Assembly: GCA_016718825.1 (NCBI GenBank)
Contig: JADKCL010000015.1
Location: 1-64,000 of the forward strand
DNA length: 64,000 nt
Direction of reading: 5' to 3'
Source of the DNA: Bacteroidota bacterium
GTDB lineage: Bacteria; Bacteroidota; Bacteroidia; J057; JADKCL01
Positions within the stretch are counted from its first letter, which is position 1, and each line of letters starts with the position of its first letter. The notes beneath the pieces are model-generated. The model saw only the letters and a list, made by a program, of their open reading frames with translations. It did no database searches and had not been told where the DNA came from. Shown here piece after piece: positions 41,758-50,733 of this stretch. The position numbers were made by a program, and so were the translations under genes.

Positions 41758-43110
41758 TCAGGCCATCAACAAAAACGCTCCAACGCCGGCCAAGTATCCG
41801 ATCAGGGCGAGCCAGGAAATGCGTTTGACATACCAGAAAAATTCGACGCGCTCGATGCCCATGACGGCTACGCCTGCTGCCGAGCCAATGATGAGGATGG
41901 AGCCGCCGGTGCCCGCACAGTAGGCCAAAAATTGCCAAAAGGGATGGTTGGGAGTTGCCAATTCCGGATAATGAATGGGATCGTACATCTGGATCGCGCC
42001 TGAAACCAACGGCACGTTGTCTACAATCGCCGACAACAATCCGATCATCACGACAACCGAATTCCGGTTTGGGAGCGAAGTATCGAGCCAAACTGCCAAT
42101 TCACCCAGAATGCCTGAAACTTGCAAAGCGCCAACCGCCAACAAAATACCGAGGAAAAAGAGCATGCTCGGGATATCAATCCGCTCCAAGGCATGCGCAG
42201 GACTGAATTTCTCCTTGAAATCATCTTGTTTGCGCTTGTGCATGACTTCGGTGAAAATCCACATCGCGCCGAGACTCAGCATCATCCCCATAAATGGCGG
42301 TAGATGCGTGAAAAGTTTAAAAACAGGGACAAATACCAAACATACCAAACCAATTACCAAGACTGCCAATTTTTGGTTTTGGGAGACCTCTGCTTCCTTG
42401 TTTGATTCTGTATTGGAGCCGGGATGACCTTTGAGCCATGCGGCAAGATTCTTTTGGGTTTCGATCGAATCATCCGTTTCCACCGCGATGGGTGCCTCGA
42501 CGCGACCTTTGATCCAAAAACTAAGAATGAAAAGCGGGACCACCAGGGAAACCAAACTCGGAAGGAAGAGATTGGTCATCAATTCAATGGGCGTAAACTT
42601 TTCCTTGATCCAAAGCATGGTTGTCGTGACATCGCCGATGGGAGACCAAGCACCGCCTGAATTCGCTGCAATGATGACAATACCGGCAAACAGCAGGCGG
42701 TCCTTGCGGCTATCGATCAGCTTTCCTATCAAGGAAACCATCACGATCGCGGTGGTGAGATTGTCCAATGCTGCCGAAAGAAAAAATGTGATCAACGCGA
42801 TGATCCATAGCAAGGAAACCTTTCGTTTGGTCCGTATCGCCCGCGTTAGAATATCAAAACCACCATGAACGTCGATCAACTCGACGATCGTCATCGCACC
42901 GATCAGGAAAAATAGAATTTGGGCGATTTCAGCCACTTGGCCCTCCAAGGCATGAAGGGTCGACTCGGGATTTGACTGCGATAAAATGTAAACCGTCCAT
43001 GCCAATACGCCCGTCAACAAGGCTGTCGCAGCCTTGCTCACCATCAACGAATGCTCAAATGCAATCGCGACATATCCCGCAACAAAAATGATTAAAATCG
43101 CAACTTCCAT
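41758..43110 (-). CDS. nhaD: Na+/H+ antiporter NhaD
   Basis: A 450-residue inner-membrane transporter with about 12 hydrophobic helices. NhaD-type signatures: 'LFFLIGAMTIVELIDVHGGF', 'LSAALDNLTTAIVMVSLIG', 'IIAANSGGAWSPIGDVTTTM' and 'LSAIVDNVPLVSGAIQMYD'. It exports Na+ in exchange for protons, supporting pH and salt homeostasis. A hydrophilic loop of about 45 residues lies in the middle. 'TACTTG', near the start, is a poor -7 match. Confidence 0.95.
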   Translation of the reverse strand: MEVAILIIFVAGYVAIAFEHSLMVSKAATALLTGVLAWTVYILSQSNPESTLHALEGQVAEIAQILFFLIGAMTIVELIDVHGGFDILTRAIRTKRKVSLLWIIALITFFLSAALDNLTTAIVMVSLIGKLIDSRKDRLLFAGIVIIAANSGGAWSPIGDVTTTMLWIKEKFTPIELMTNLFLPSLVSLVVPLFILSFWIKGRVEAPIAVETDDSIETQKNLAAWLKGHPGSNTESNKEAEVSQNQKLAVLVIGLVCLVFVPVFKLFTHLPPFMGMMLSLGAMWIFTEVMHKRKQDDFKEKFSPAHALERIDIPSMLFFLGILLAVGALQVSGILGELAVWLDTSLPNRNSVVVMIGLLSAIVDNVPLVSGAIQMYDPIHYPELATPNHPFWQFLAYCAGTGGSILIIGSAAGVAVMGIERVEFFWYVKRISWLALIGYLAGVGAFLLMA

Positions 43111-43180
43111 CCGCGCAAGTATCTGCCAATCAGTCGATAATGCAATAGGCTCGTAGCCTCCTACAAACGATCGAACTGAT

Positions 43181-43229
43181 CACTTTTCACTTTTCACTTT
43201 TCACTTTTCACTTATCACTTTTCACTTCT
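43181..43229. repeat. Heptanucleotide array CACTTTT, seven exact-period units
   Basis: Seven units of CACTTTT, one of them CACTTAT and the last CACTTCT. On the minus strand it reads AAAAGTG; the first unit overlaps the TGA stop of the dehydrogenase at 43229-43231. Confidence 0.95.
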
Positions 43230-44455
43230 CAGCTTCCCAGTTTGTCCAGCGCCAACCCAAGTCCAGCCTGCCAGAGCGCCGTCGTCTCCGGATTCATGGA
43301 ATTGACATCGGCCAAGGCATCGTAGATGCAATTGCTCACATCTTTGAAGATCGCCTCGTCCTCGAGCGGGCCGTCGCTGCCCATGAAATAGGCAAAGGCA
43401 CGCGCCATGCCACAGTTGGCAATGAAATCGGGGAGGACCGCCAAGGAATTGTCGGCATGAATCGCCGTCGGGCCGAGGAAAATTTGCGGATCGTCGAAGG
43501 GGACATTGGCACCGCTCGAGATGACTTCCATGCCTGCCGCCTTCATTTGGTCGACCTGTGCACGTGTAAGCACCCGCGAGCGGGCGCAAGGGAGGAAAAT
43601 CTCGGCCTCGACAGACCAGATTTTTTCCATCAATTCGTCGTAGGGGATGAGGTTGGGAGCCGCGAGACAGTTGCCATCGCGGGTCAGGAAAAGCTGCCGG
43701 ATTTCGTCGAGGCTGAAGCCTTCGGGTTTGAGCAGGCCGCCATTGCGGTCAATGATGCCAACGACAGGCAGGCCATATTGGGCGGCATAGTAGGCAGCTG
43801 CGGCGCCGACGTTGCCAAATCCTTGGACGATCACACGTTTGCCAGCCCATCCGCTTGCCCAGAGGTCGTAATAATGGCGCACAGCTTCGACGACTCCCCA
43901 GCCGGTAATCATGTCGGCCACGACCCAAGGTTGGCCGCCAGGCGTATAATAAGGTGTATCAATCACCTTGCTCACGCCGTTTTGCAGGCGCGAAATGATG
44001 CGTTGCTTTCCGTCGGCATCGGGTTTGAAGTGGCCCACCGCGATACCTTCTTGGCAATGAAGCAATCCCATCGCCTTGGTGATGGGCAAAACTTCCTTGA
44101 TTTCATCGACATTGAGGTCCCCGCCGGTACCATAGTAAGTCTTGAGCAAGGGCAAAACGGCGGCATACCAGCGTTTGAGCACGCCTTCTTTGCGTGGATC
44201 TGCAGGATTGAAGTTGATCCCTGATTTGGCACCGCCGATTTGTGGTCCACAGACCGAAAATTTCACTTCCATGGTCTTGGCAAGTGACAGCACCTCGTGT
44301 TTGTTGAGGCCTTCGCGCATGCGCGTACCACCGCCTGCAGCACCGCCGCGCAAGGAGTTGATCACCACCCAGCCTTCGGCTTCAGTTTCAGAATCCTTCC
44401 ATTCGAAGACAATTTCGGGTCTTTTGGCCTCGAAGGCCTGCAGTCTTTCCAGCAT
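43229..44455 (-). CDS. Glu/Leu/Phe/Val dehydrogenase
   Basis: A 408-residue amino-acid dehydrogenase of the ELFV family, cytoplasmic. The catalytic Lys77 is in 'GGAKSG', the NAD(P)-binding motif is 'QGFGNVGAAA' (211-220), and 'GTGGDLNVDE' and 'GGAAGGGTRM' are typical. It deaminates or forms one of these amino acids reversibly; the exact substrate, glutamate or a branched-chain type, cannot be told from sequence. The divergent gene is comF. The stop lies at the edge of a heptamer array. Confidence 0.93.
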   Translation of the reverse strand: MLERLQAFEAKRPEIVFEWKDSETEAEGWVVINSLRGGAAGGGTRMREGLNKHEVLSLAKTMEVKFSVCGPQIGGAKSGINFNPADPRKEGVLKRWYAAVLPLLKTYYGTGGDLNVDEIKEVLPITKAMGLLHCQEGIAVGHFKPDADGKQRIISRLQNGVSKVIDTPYYTPGGQPWVVADMITGWGVVEAVRHYYDLWASGWAGKRVIVQGFGNVGAAAAYYAAQYGLPVVGIIDRNGGLLKPEGFSLDEIRQLFLTRDGNCLAAPNLIPYDELMEKIWSVEAEIFLPCARSRVLTRAQVDQMKAAGMEVISSGANVPFDDPQIFLGPTAIHADNSLAVLPDFIANCGMARAFAYFMGSDGPLEDEAIFKDVSNCIYDALADVNSMNPETTALWQAGLGLALDKLGS

Positions 44456-44687
44456 GTTCTTTGTGAATTATTCTTCCAACAACCAATTTACTCCCGCAAA
44501 ACTATAAAAAAAGTCGGGTGCAATGAGATTCCAAGGGATTTCTAAGCGGTGCCTCAGGCTAGTGTTGCCAGAATCCATGATTTAAGAGGGTTCTATTGCA
44601 CGAGAATGCGGTAAAAAGCCTTTGTTCAGATGCCACGGAGCAATCCTGGTTCAAAATTATCATCACCATTCAAGTCGATTTTGGCGG

Positions 44688-44695
44688 TAATTTTA
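44688..44695 (+). promoter_or_regulatory. -7-like box TAATTTTA, four bases before comF
   Basis: One mismatch from TAnnTTTG; it keeps the four-base gap to the TTG start at 44700. Confidence 0.45.
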
Positions 44696-44699
44696 TACC

Positions 44700-45425
44700 T
44701 TGGAACTTGCTTGGGCTTGGATTCGGGCGCACAAAACATTGCTACGCGACATTCTGCAACTCATATTTCCTAAAAACTGTCCCGGCTGCGAAAACACGCT
44801 GCTCAAGGGCGAAGGCGCGGTTTGTTTGAAATGTCTGCTTGAAATCGGGGAAACCCATTTCCATTCGGCTCCCCAAGACAACGAATTGTATTTCAGATTG
44901 GCAGGAAAAGTTCCCTTGGATGGGGCGGTTGCGCTCTTTTATTTTGACAAGCGTGGACGTTTCAAACGCATCATTCAAGCTTTAAAATATGGCAACCGAC
45001 CGCAGGTGGGGCAGTTTCTTGGTCATTTTTACGGGGAGAAGTTGTCGGGAATCGTTGCGTTTTCCAAGGCAGATGTGATTGTACCGGTTCCATTGCACCG
45101 CAGCCGCTACGCCGAGCGAGGCTATAACCAAAGCGAAATGATTGGAAAGGGGCTAAGCAAAGCCTTGGGAATCCCCATGGTGACCGATGCGTTGGTGCGC
45201 TCTTCCAAAACAAAAACGCAGACAAAAAAGTCACAGACCGAGCGCTGGCAAAATGTCGAAGACGCATTTGAGCTGCGTAAGCCCTTGGGCGGCAAGCTGA
45301 TCTTGGTGGACGATGTCGTGACAACCGGGGCGACCTTGGAGGCTTGCATCCGCGAATTGTATGCGCAACCGGTTCCGCCTGAGGCCGTTTACGTGCTGGC
45401 TTTGGGCATGGCAAGGCATGGATAA
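44700..45425 (+). CDS. comF: ComF family protein
   Basis: A 241-residue protein of the ComF/GntX phosphoribosyltransferase-like family. An N-terminal zinc ribbon ('CPGCENTLLKGEGAVCLKC') is followed by a type I PRTase domain with the PRPP loop 'ILVDDVVTTGAT'. In competent bacteria ComF is needed for DNA uptake; elsewhere its role is unclear. The start is TTG 44700, four bases after a -7-like box. No other competence gene is adjacent. Confidence 0.9.
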   Translation: MELAWAWIRAHKTLLRDILQLIFPKNCPGCENTLLKGEGAVCLKCLLEIGETHFHSAPQDNELYFRLAGKVPLDGAVALFYFDKRGRFKRIIQALKYGNRPQVGQFLGHFYGEKLSGIVAFSKADVIVPVPLHRSRYAERGYNQSEMIGKGLSKALGIPMVTDALVRSSKTKTQTKKSQTERWQNVEDAFELRKPLGGKLILVDDVVTTGATLEACIRELYAQPVPPEAVYVLALGMARHG

Positions 45426-45557
45426 GATGTTGAGGTAAGCGATTCAAGTTTACGGAGCTGCCTGCGGCTGCTTTTTATCAACATGTGTTTTTGCATTTGG
45501 CATTTTCCAGGGAATTCGTTAGCTTCACGAAGTTTTAACCTCTAAAAAAGAAAAGCA

Positions 45558-45851
45558 ATGGGAATGATGGCCGCAAGGGTTGGTGACATGCATACTTGTC
45601 CAATGGTAAATCCCGGGCCGGTACCTCATGTAGGAGGCCCCATTCTTCCTGCGGGATGCCCGACTGTGATGATTGGAAAGATGCCGGCTGCCCGTGTAGG
45701 GGATATGTGCGTCTGTGTAGGCCCTCCCGATTCGATTGCTGTAGGTTCTGTGACGGTGATGATTGGCGGGATGCCAGCCGCTCGTATGGGTGACAGCACT
45801 GCGCACGGTGGCGCAATTGTCGTCGGCTGCCCTACGGTCATGATTGGTTGA
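45558..45851 (+). CDS. PAAR domain protein
   Basis: A 97-residue protein with the Gly-, Pro- and Val-rich PAAR pattern: 'AARVGDMHTCPMVNPGPVPH', 'GCPTVMIGKMPAARVGDM' and 'GCPTVMIG' at the C-terminus. Two His/Cys clusters can bind the metal ion at the tip. PAAR proteins sharpen the spike of type VI secretion or related contractile injection systems. No effector domain and no spike, sheath or baseplate gene is near, so the machinery it serves must be elsewhere. A bidirectional terminator follows. Confidence 0.93.
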   Translation: MGMMAARVGDMHTCPMVNPGPVPHVGGPILPAGCPTVMIGKMPAARVGDMCVCVGPPDSIAVGSVTVMIGGMPAARMGDSTAHGGAIVVGCPTVMIG

Positions 45852-45875
45852 TCAAAATTCAATTGTATACATATC

Positions 45876-45917
45876 GAATGGTGCGTTTCCTGATGGAAGT
45901 GCACCATTCTTGATTTT
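45876..45917. terminator. Bidirectional hairpin terminator between convergent genes
   Basis: GAATGGTGC (45876-45884) pairs exactly with GCACCATTC (45901-45909). The stem continues through two G-T pairs and TTCC/GGAA to a TGAT loop, 15 bp in all, with a T-rich tail. It lies between the stops of the PAAR gene and the convergent arylsulfotransferase gene, so it could end transcription from both. Confidence 0.8.
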
Positions 45918-45925
45918 GGCAGCTT

Positions 45926-47425
45926 TTATTGCAAGATCACCTTTCGGGCTGAACCATCACTGTAACGCTCCAAGACAACTTGCCAGGGTTCCGGATGTGA
46001 AACAGGCCTGCCCAATAGATCAAAATAGCCTATCCGTTGGGGTAACTTGGGTCGCGGGGTCGTTGTCTCCGAACGCTCCAAGGCAAGGCAAGCATTGGTC
46101 AAGCTGCTGATTTCCAGTGGTTCCGTACCCATCATGCCGATGCCACGCGGCACAAAGGCTTGATAGGTACCTGGACCGTGAACCACGATCGTGGCTGAAT
46201 TTTCGCCAGTCGTCCATTCGAATTGCGGATGCGTGCCTTCCACGCCTAGAATGAGCTCACCGTTGACCTCCTCGCAGGTCAGCTTCGGGCGTCGCAAGTC
46301 GAAGGGGAGCTGCGCTGAGTTGGCACGGTAGGTCCCACAGCTGTCAATGGAAAATATATCCCAATTGCGGGTGGAATCGGCTGAAAAATAGCTGACAATG
46401 GGTTGATTCGCAGGAAAAACACGGCCAAAACCGACGAGTCCGGATCCATCCGACATCGATTGAAAACTCCCCATTGCATCGCTGTCAAGCCCTGGAACGG
46501 TAAATTTTCGGGCAATGCTTGCCCGCATTTGAAGGGTATCCAGATCGTAAATCAAGGCGCGTGCATTCCACGCCCGGTTCCCATTGTCAAAGGTGGAGAT
46601 TCTTCCACCGGGTAAAAATTCGGCATCGTGCTGCCCTTTGGTTCCCGGATCACCCTGCAGGTCAAATTGGTTGAGTTTTCCGCCCAAATGCCAGATGAAA
46701 TTTCCTGTCTGCCAATCAATCAGCGAAATCTCATTCAAAGCTCTGTGCGAAAGCAGCATCCGCCCATGGCCGTCCAAGTCGATCGAATTGGTATGGTTCA
46801 ATTCGTAGATACCGGAATTGGTAAAGTAGGTCGAATCCGCATCCGTCAGTGAAAAATGATCCAATCCATGCCATTCCTTCACCACATTTTTGGCACCATC
46901 CAGTTCTTGAATCACCACGCCATCGACCCGTGCATTCAGTGCTCCCGGGTTGCCATCTGCTGTCAGGATCGACCTCAAATCCATGATGGTATCTTCGATG
47001 CAAATCAGGAAATAGTGGCCGTCGGCGGTCATGCGCATGTCATGGGGATCATTCCGGTAGCCGCGACAAACAACAGAATCCACCTCAGCGAAGTTGCTGT
47101 CCAAAATGTGCCAATAACGGTTGTCGTTAAAGGCCAACCGACCGTTCGGATGCAATTTGAAATCCAGGGCCCACATCTGACCCTGCTGATACCAAACGAC
47201 ATCGCCATTGCGGTCGAGCAAAAAGTTGGTCGCAGGCAAGAAAAATGGCGTTTGCACGCGGTAAAGGCCCATCAATACATAGTCAAAGCCAACGTTGCCA
47301 TTGGAATTGTACCGTTGGATACTGTAGCGTGGCGAACCCGGCGGCGAAAATTGCCCGCAGACATTCGTTCCCAGCAGGAGCAGGGCCAAGGTGAGGAATC
47401 CGAAAAGACGATGCATATTTTTCAA
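45926..47425 (-). CDS. Aryl-sulfate sulfotransferase-like protein (ASST) with T9SS sorting domain
   Basis: A 499-residue secreted protein. The signal peptide ends near 'GTNVCGQ'. The body is a propeller of the arylsulfotransferase family: 'DPHDMRMTADGHYFLIC', 'YELNHTNSIDLDGHGRMLLS', 'FIWHLGGKLNQFDL' and 'GQHDAEFLPGGRISTFDNGN'. The last 75 residues ('GYFDLLGRPVSHPEPWQVVL', 'DGSARKVILQ') resemble a T9SS type A sorting domain, so it should reach the cell surface. It probably transfers sulfate between phenols, or is a non-catalytic propeller. It overlaps the aminopeptidase P stop by four bases. Confidence 0.85.
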   Translation of the reverse strand: MKNMHRLFGFLTLALLLLGTNVCGQFSPPGSPRYSIQRYNSNGNVGFDYVLMGLYRVQTPFFLPATNFLLDRNGDVVWYQQGQMWALDFKLHPNGRLAFNDNRYWHILDSNFAEVDSVVCRGYRNDPHDMRMTADGHYFLICIEDTIMDLRSILTADGNPGALNARVDGVVIQELDGAKNVVKEWHGLDHFSLTDADSTYFTNSGIYELNHTNSIDLDGHGRMLLSHRALNEISLIDWQTGNFIWHLGGKLNQFDLQGDPGTKGQHDAEFLPGGRISTFDNGNRAWNARALIYDLDTLQMRASIARKFTVPGLDSDAMGSFQSMSDGSGLVGFGRVFPANQPIVSYFSADSTRNWDIFSIDSCGTYRANSAQLPFDLRRPKLTCEEVNGELILGVEGTHPQFEWTTGENSATIVVHGPGTYQAFVPRGIGMMGTEPLEISSLTNACLALERSETTTPRPKLPQRIGYFDLLGRPVSHPEPWQVVLERYSDGSARKVILQ

Positions 47426-48804
47426 GAGAGGGCGACTTGACGCAAAGCCTCGACATCTTCTATCGTCTTGGGCACATTTCCACCCAAAATGCGGGCGCCA
47501 TCCTCCGTGATGAGGTAGTCATCCTCGATGCGGATGCCTCCAAAATCCTTGAATTTTTCAACCTCGTCATAGTTGATGAAATCCTTGTGCAGGCCCTGAG
47601 AGCGCCATTGATCGATCAACTGCGGGATGAAATAGATTCCAGGTTCGACGGTGACCACAAATCCTGGCCGCAACGGCCTTGCCATTCGAAGGAAAGCCAA
47701 GCCAAACTGCGCACTGCGTTCAAAACCATCGCCATAGCCAACAAAATTTTCGCCGAGATCCTCCATGTCATGCACGTCGAGGCCCATCATGTGGCCAAGG
47801 CCATGGGGAAAAAACAGGGCGTGGGCACCCGCAGCCACGGCGGCATCGAGGTCCCCTTTCATCAATCCAAGGGATTTCATGCCTTCGGCGACCACGCGCG
47901 CTGCGCCCAAGTGCGCCTCCTTGTAGGGCAAACCGGGCCGCAACATCCCGATGGCAGCCATTTGGCTGTCCAAAACGGTTTGATAGACAGCCTTTTGGCG
48001 TTCGGTAAATCTTGCATCGACCGGAAAAGTGCGCGTCATGTCGCCCGCATAGTGCGAATCGGGTGCCTCGGCACCGAAATCGACCAGCAATAACCGACCG
48101 CTTTTCAGGGTGTTGTGGTGGGCATGGTTGTGCAAAATCTGACCATCGGTGCTGATGATCGCCGGAAACGAAGCCAAAGTATTGTTGCGGTGAATCACCT
48201 CTTGTACTGCGGCATGCACGTCGGCCTCACGCGCGCCAGGACGCGCTGCAAGCATCGCTGCCACATGAATATCGTTGGTGATTCGCACTGCCAATTCGAT
48301 TTCGGAGACTTCCTCGGCGGTTTTGATGCTGCGTTGCGCGATCACGGCCTTTACCAAGTCTGTCGAGGCGCAAACCTTCACAGCCGAAATGGCAAGCGAA
48401 AGTAATTCGCTGATTTTGATGAGGTTGTCGTGCCGGTAGGGGGGCAGGAAATGCGCGGACTTGTCAAGCAGGGGTGCCAATGCACCACTCGGCTTTGCAT
48501 GTTCGATGCCCGCTTTTGCAGCCATTTCGGCGATGGTAGGCATCGCACCGGTCCAAACGATATCATCCATGGTAAGCTCCTCACCAAAGACGGTTGTTTC
48601 GCCGGTTGAAGCATCGATGATCGCTGCCAAACCCGGACGATCGAGGCCGGTATAATATAAAAAGGTACTGTCTTGGCGGAAATGGTAGGTATTGGAGGCA
48701 TAGTTCATGCCGAGTTCCTGATTGCCGAGCAACAATATTTGGCCGCTGCCAATGGCCTTGCACAACTGCGTGCGGCGTTCGATATAAGTAGAGGTTGGGA
48801 ACAT
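47422..48804 (-). CDS. pepP: Xaa-Pro aminopeptidase (M24 family, PepP type)
   Basis: A 460-residue cytoplasmic metallopeptidase releasing N-terminal residues before proline. The pita-bread metal ligands are present: Asp in 'LLVDFGAE' and 'AGDMTRTFP', His in 'HGLGHMMGLDVHD', Glu in 'VVTVEPGIYF' and 'GIRIEDDYLI'. The N-terminal creatinase-like domain is complete. The stop overlaps the ASST start by four bases, though the two products work in different places. Confidence 0.95.
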   Translation of the reverse strand: MFPTSTYIERRTQLCKAIGSGQILLLGNQELGMNYASNTYHFRQDSTFLYYTGLDRPGLAAIIDASTGETTVFGEELTMDDIVWTGAMPTIAEMAAKAGIEHAKPSGALAPLLDKSAHFLPPYRHDNLIKISELLSLAISAVKVCASTDLVKAVIAQRSIKTAEEVSEIELAVRITNDIHVAAMLAARPGAREADVHAAVQEVIHRNNTLASFPAIISTDGQILHNHAHHNTLKSGRLLLVDFGAEAPDSHYAGDMTRTFPVDARFTERQKAVYQTVLDSQMAAIGMLRPGLPYKEAHLGAARVVAEGMKSLGLMKGDLDAAVAAGAHALFFPHGLGHMMGLDVHDMEDLGENFVGYGDGFERSAQFGLAFLRMARPLRPGFVVTVEPGIYFIPQLIDQWRSQGLHKDFINYDEVEKFKDFGGIRIEDDYLITEDGARILGGNVPKTIEDVEALRQVALS

Positions 48805-48959
48805 ATCAAATTGACTAAAGTGCTGAAAATCTTTCTAATCCAATTCCAAGGAGTCGTGGTTTGAGCAATGTCACACCGCTTTCCGTTGGAAATTCTGTTG
48901 AATATCGGCAATATTCGGAAGGGCTTTCCCATTTCCCATGCATTCCCCCTTCTTTTTCT

Positions 48960-48967
48960 TACATTTG
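48960..48967 (+). promoter_or_regulatory. -7 box TACATTTG for the MORN-Nudix operon
   Basis: An exact TAnnTTTG match. It predicts a leader of about 22 bases to ATG 48994. Confidence 0.6.
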
Positions 48968-48993
48968 GCATTTGATTTGAACACCCTGTCTTC

Positions 48994-50733
48994 ATGAAAA
49001 GTAGTATTTACCTGTTGTTGATCATTTCCCTATGGGCCGGTGGATCAGTCCTTGCACAGGCACCCACCAAAGTCATTGCCTCCAAATATGAAAATGGCAA
49101 GCCCGAACTGATCAACTATTATAAAGGAGAAACCACGCCACAAAACCTTCTCAAGCAGGAAAAGCTCTCCGTAGATGGCAAAAAGCTGATGGAGAAAAAC
49201 TACGTCAATGGCAAGCTGCATGGCTTGTTTTCGGAGTGGAAGGACTTTGATGGGACCAAAATGATGGAGCTGAACTATCAGGATGGGCAATTGAGCGGTA
49301 AGCAGTCCTACTTTTTTTCGGATGGCAAACCCAAAATGGAGCTGAACTATGTCGCAGGTAGGTTGGACGGCCGCCAAGTTGAATATTGGTTCAAAAAGAG
49401 TCAGGATACGCTGAAATCCGAGCACAATTACAGCGGAGGTGTGTTGCAAGGCATGCAACGCCAATGGACCAAAGAGGGCAAAAACATCTACAATTACAAT
49501 TTTGTGGCTGGCAAACCCGAAGGTATTCAGCGCAGTTGGAATGAAGCCGGGGAGATGAAAGAGGAGCGATGGAAGCAGGGTGTGTTTGAAGAATGGCTAA
49601 AAAATTGGACAGCTTCCCAACCGCAGCATGCCAAAATCTACGACTATGCCGCGAAGGGTGATTCGATGAACATCGTTTTGGGTAAAAGTCTTCAAAAAGA
49701 AGTCTGGTACTATGAAACCGGCGCCATGGAGGCGCTCACAACGGCAAATGGCGACATCGAAACCCAGATTTTTTACCTCAGCGGCAAGGTGAAAGGAAAA
49801 GGAAAGGGAACCTTTGATGCCAAGGAAGGCAAATGGGAATTTTCGCATCAAAACGGGAAGAAGATGATGACCGGCGAATACAAAGCTGGAAAGCAAGTCG
49901 GCCTGTTTGAAAGTTGGGACGAAAATGGCAAGCTCATTTCCGAGGAATTCTGGAATCCGAGTGGCAGTGGCCGCGAAACTTGGAAGGTTTACCGCTATCA
50001 TTCCAACGGCAACAAAGAGAGCGAAGGTTCTTTGGATGCAGCGGGCCACAAAAAAGGCAAGTGGAAATATTGGTATGAAAGCGGCAACAAAAAGGCCGAG
50101 GAAGATTGGGATGCCGCCTGTACATCCGGCAAAGGTCGCCCGTACATTACCAATTTGAGCCTTTGGGACGATTCAGGCCGACTCGTTGCCAAGGGGAACG
50201 AAGGTGCACAGCTGTTCTACACCTATTTCCCCAATGGAAATCCGCAAGTCATCGAAAGCAAGATTTTCCCCAACCACGATGCCTGCGCCAAAGGCCCTGT
50301 GGAAGTCTACAAGGATGGCAGCTTTGCCATGGAGGTAGAAAAACCGGCTGATCTTGAGAAGTTTGTGGTGATTGAAAAAACCACCTTCTACGAAACCGGA
50401 GACACGATGCGCATCGACCGTTTCAATGAAAGCGGCAAACGTCATGGCAACCAAGAAGGCTGGTTTACAGACGGGAAAAAACAATACGTCTATCATTACA
50501 AGGACGGCAGCGTTCAAGGCAGCGTGAAGGAATGGTATGCAACCGGCCAAATCATGCTGGACCATAAATACAGCAGTGTAAGCGGTGGCGCACCCTCCTT
50601 GCAGGAAGGCATTTATTATTCCGACAAGGCCAAAGACTACCCCTACAATGCCGCGGATGGCAAGAAAAAGAAGGCCATGGAGGAAATCGACCTTCTGTGC
50701 TACTTCACCAAGTTTTGGCAAGAAAATAAATGA
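48994..50733 (+). CDS. Secreted MORN-type repeat protein (YwqK-like)
   Basis: A 579-residue protein with a signal peptide ending in 'GSVLAQ'. It is built of about 15 MORN_2-like units of the form 'Y.NGKL.G...W...DG...' ('NYVNGKLHGLFSEWKDFDG', 'NYQDGQLSGKQSYFF', 'YESGNKKAEEDWDAA'). Such repeats form an extended beta-solenoid; the ligand is unknown. It overlaps the Nudix gene by four bases, so the two are co-translated, although one product is exported and one is cytoplasmic. Confidence 0.9.
   Translation: MKSSIYLLLIISLWAGGSVLAQAPTKVIASKYENGKPELINYYKGETTPQNLLKQEKLSVDGKKLMEKNYVNGKLHGLFSEWKDFDGTKMMELNYQDGQLSGKQSYFFSDGKPKMELNYVAGRLDGRQVEYWFKKSQDTLKSEHNYSGGVLQGMQRQWTKEGKNIYNYNFVAGKPEGIQRSWNEAGEMKEERWKQGVFEEWLKNWTASQPQHAKIYDYAAKGDSMNIVLGKSLQKEVWYYETGAMEALTTANGDIETQIFYLSGKVKGKGKGTFDAKEGKWEFSHQNGKKMMTGEYKAGKQVGLFESWDENGKLISEEFWNPSGSGRETWKVYRYHSNGNKESEGSLDAAGHKKGKWKYWYESGNKKAEEDWDAACTSGKGRPYITNLSLWDDSGRLVAKGNEGAQLFYTYFPNGNPQVIESKIFPNHDACAKGPVEVYKDGSFAMEVEKPADLEKFVVIEKTTFYETGDTMRIDRFNESGKRHGNQEGWFTDGKKQYVYHYKDGSVQGSVKEWYATGQIMLDHKYSSVSGGAPSLQEGIYYSDKAKDYPYNAADGKKKKAMEEIDLLCYFTKFWQENK

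Noticed and set aside
43181..43229. Short regular repeats as a possible CRISPR array
   Set aside because: Units are 7 bases with no spacers and no cas genes are nearby.
45558..45851. PAAR gene as part of a type VI cluster
   Set aside because: Neighbours are comF and an arylsulfotransferase; no secretion component is seen.
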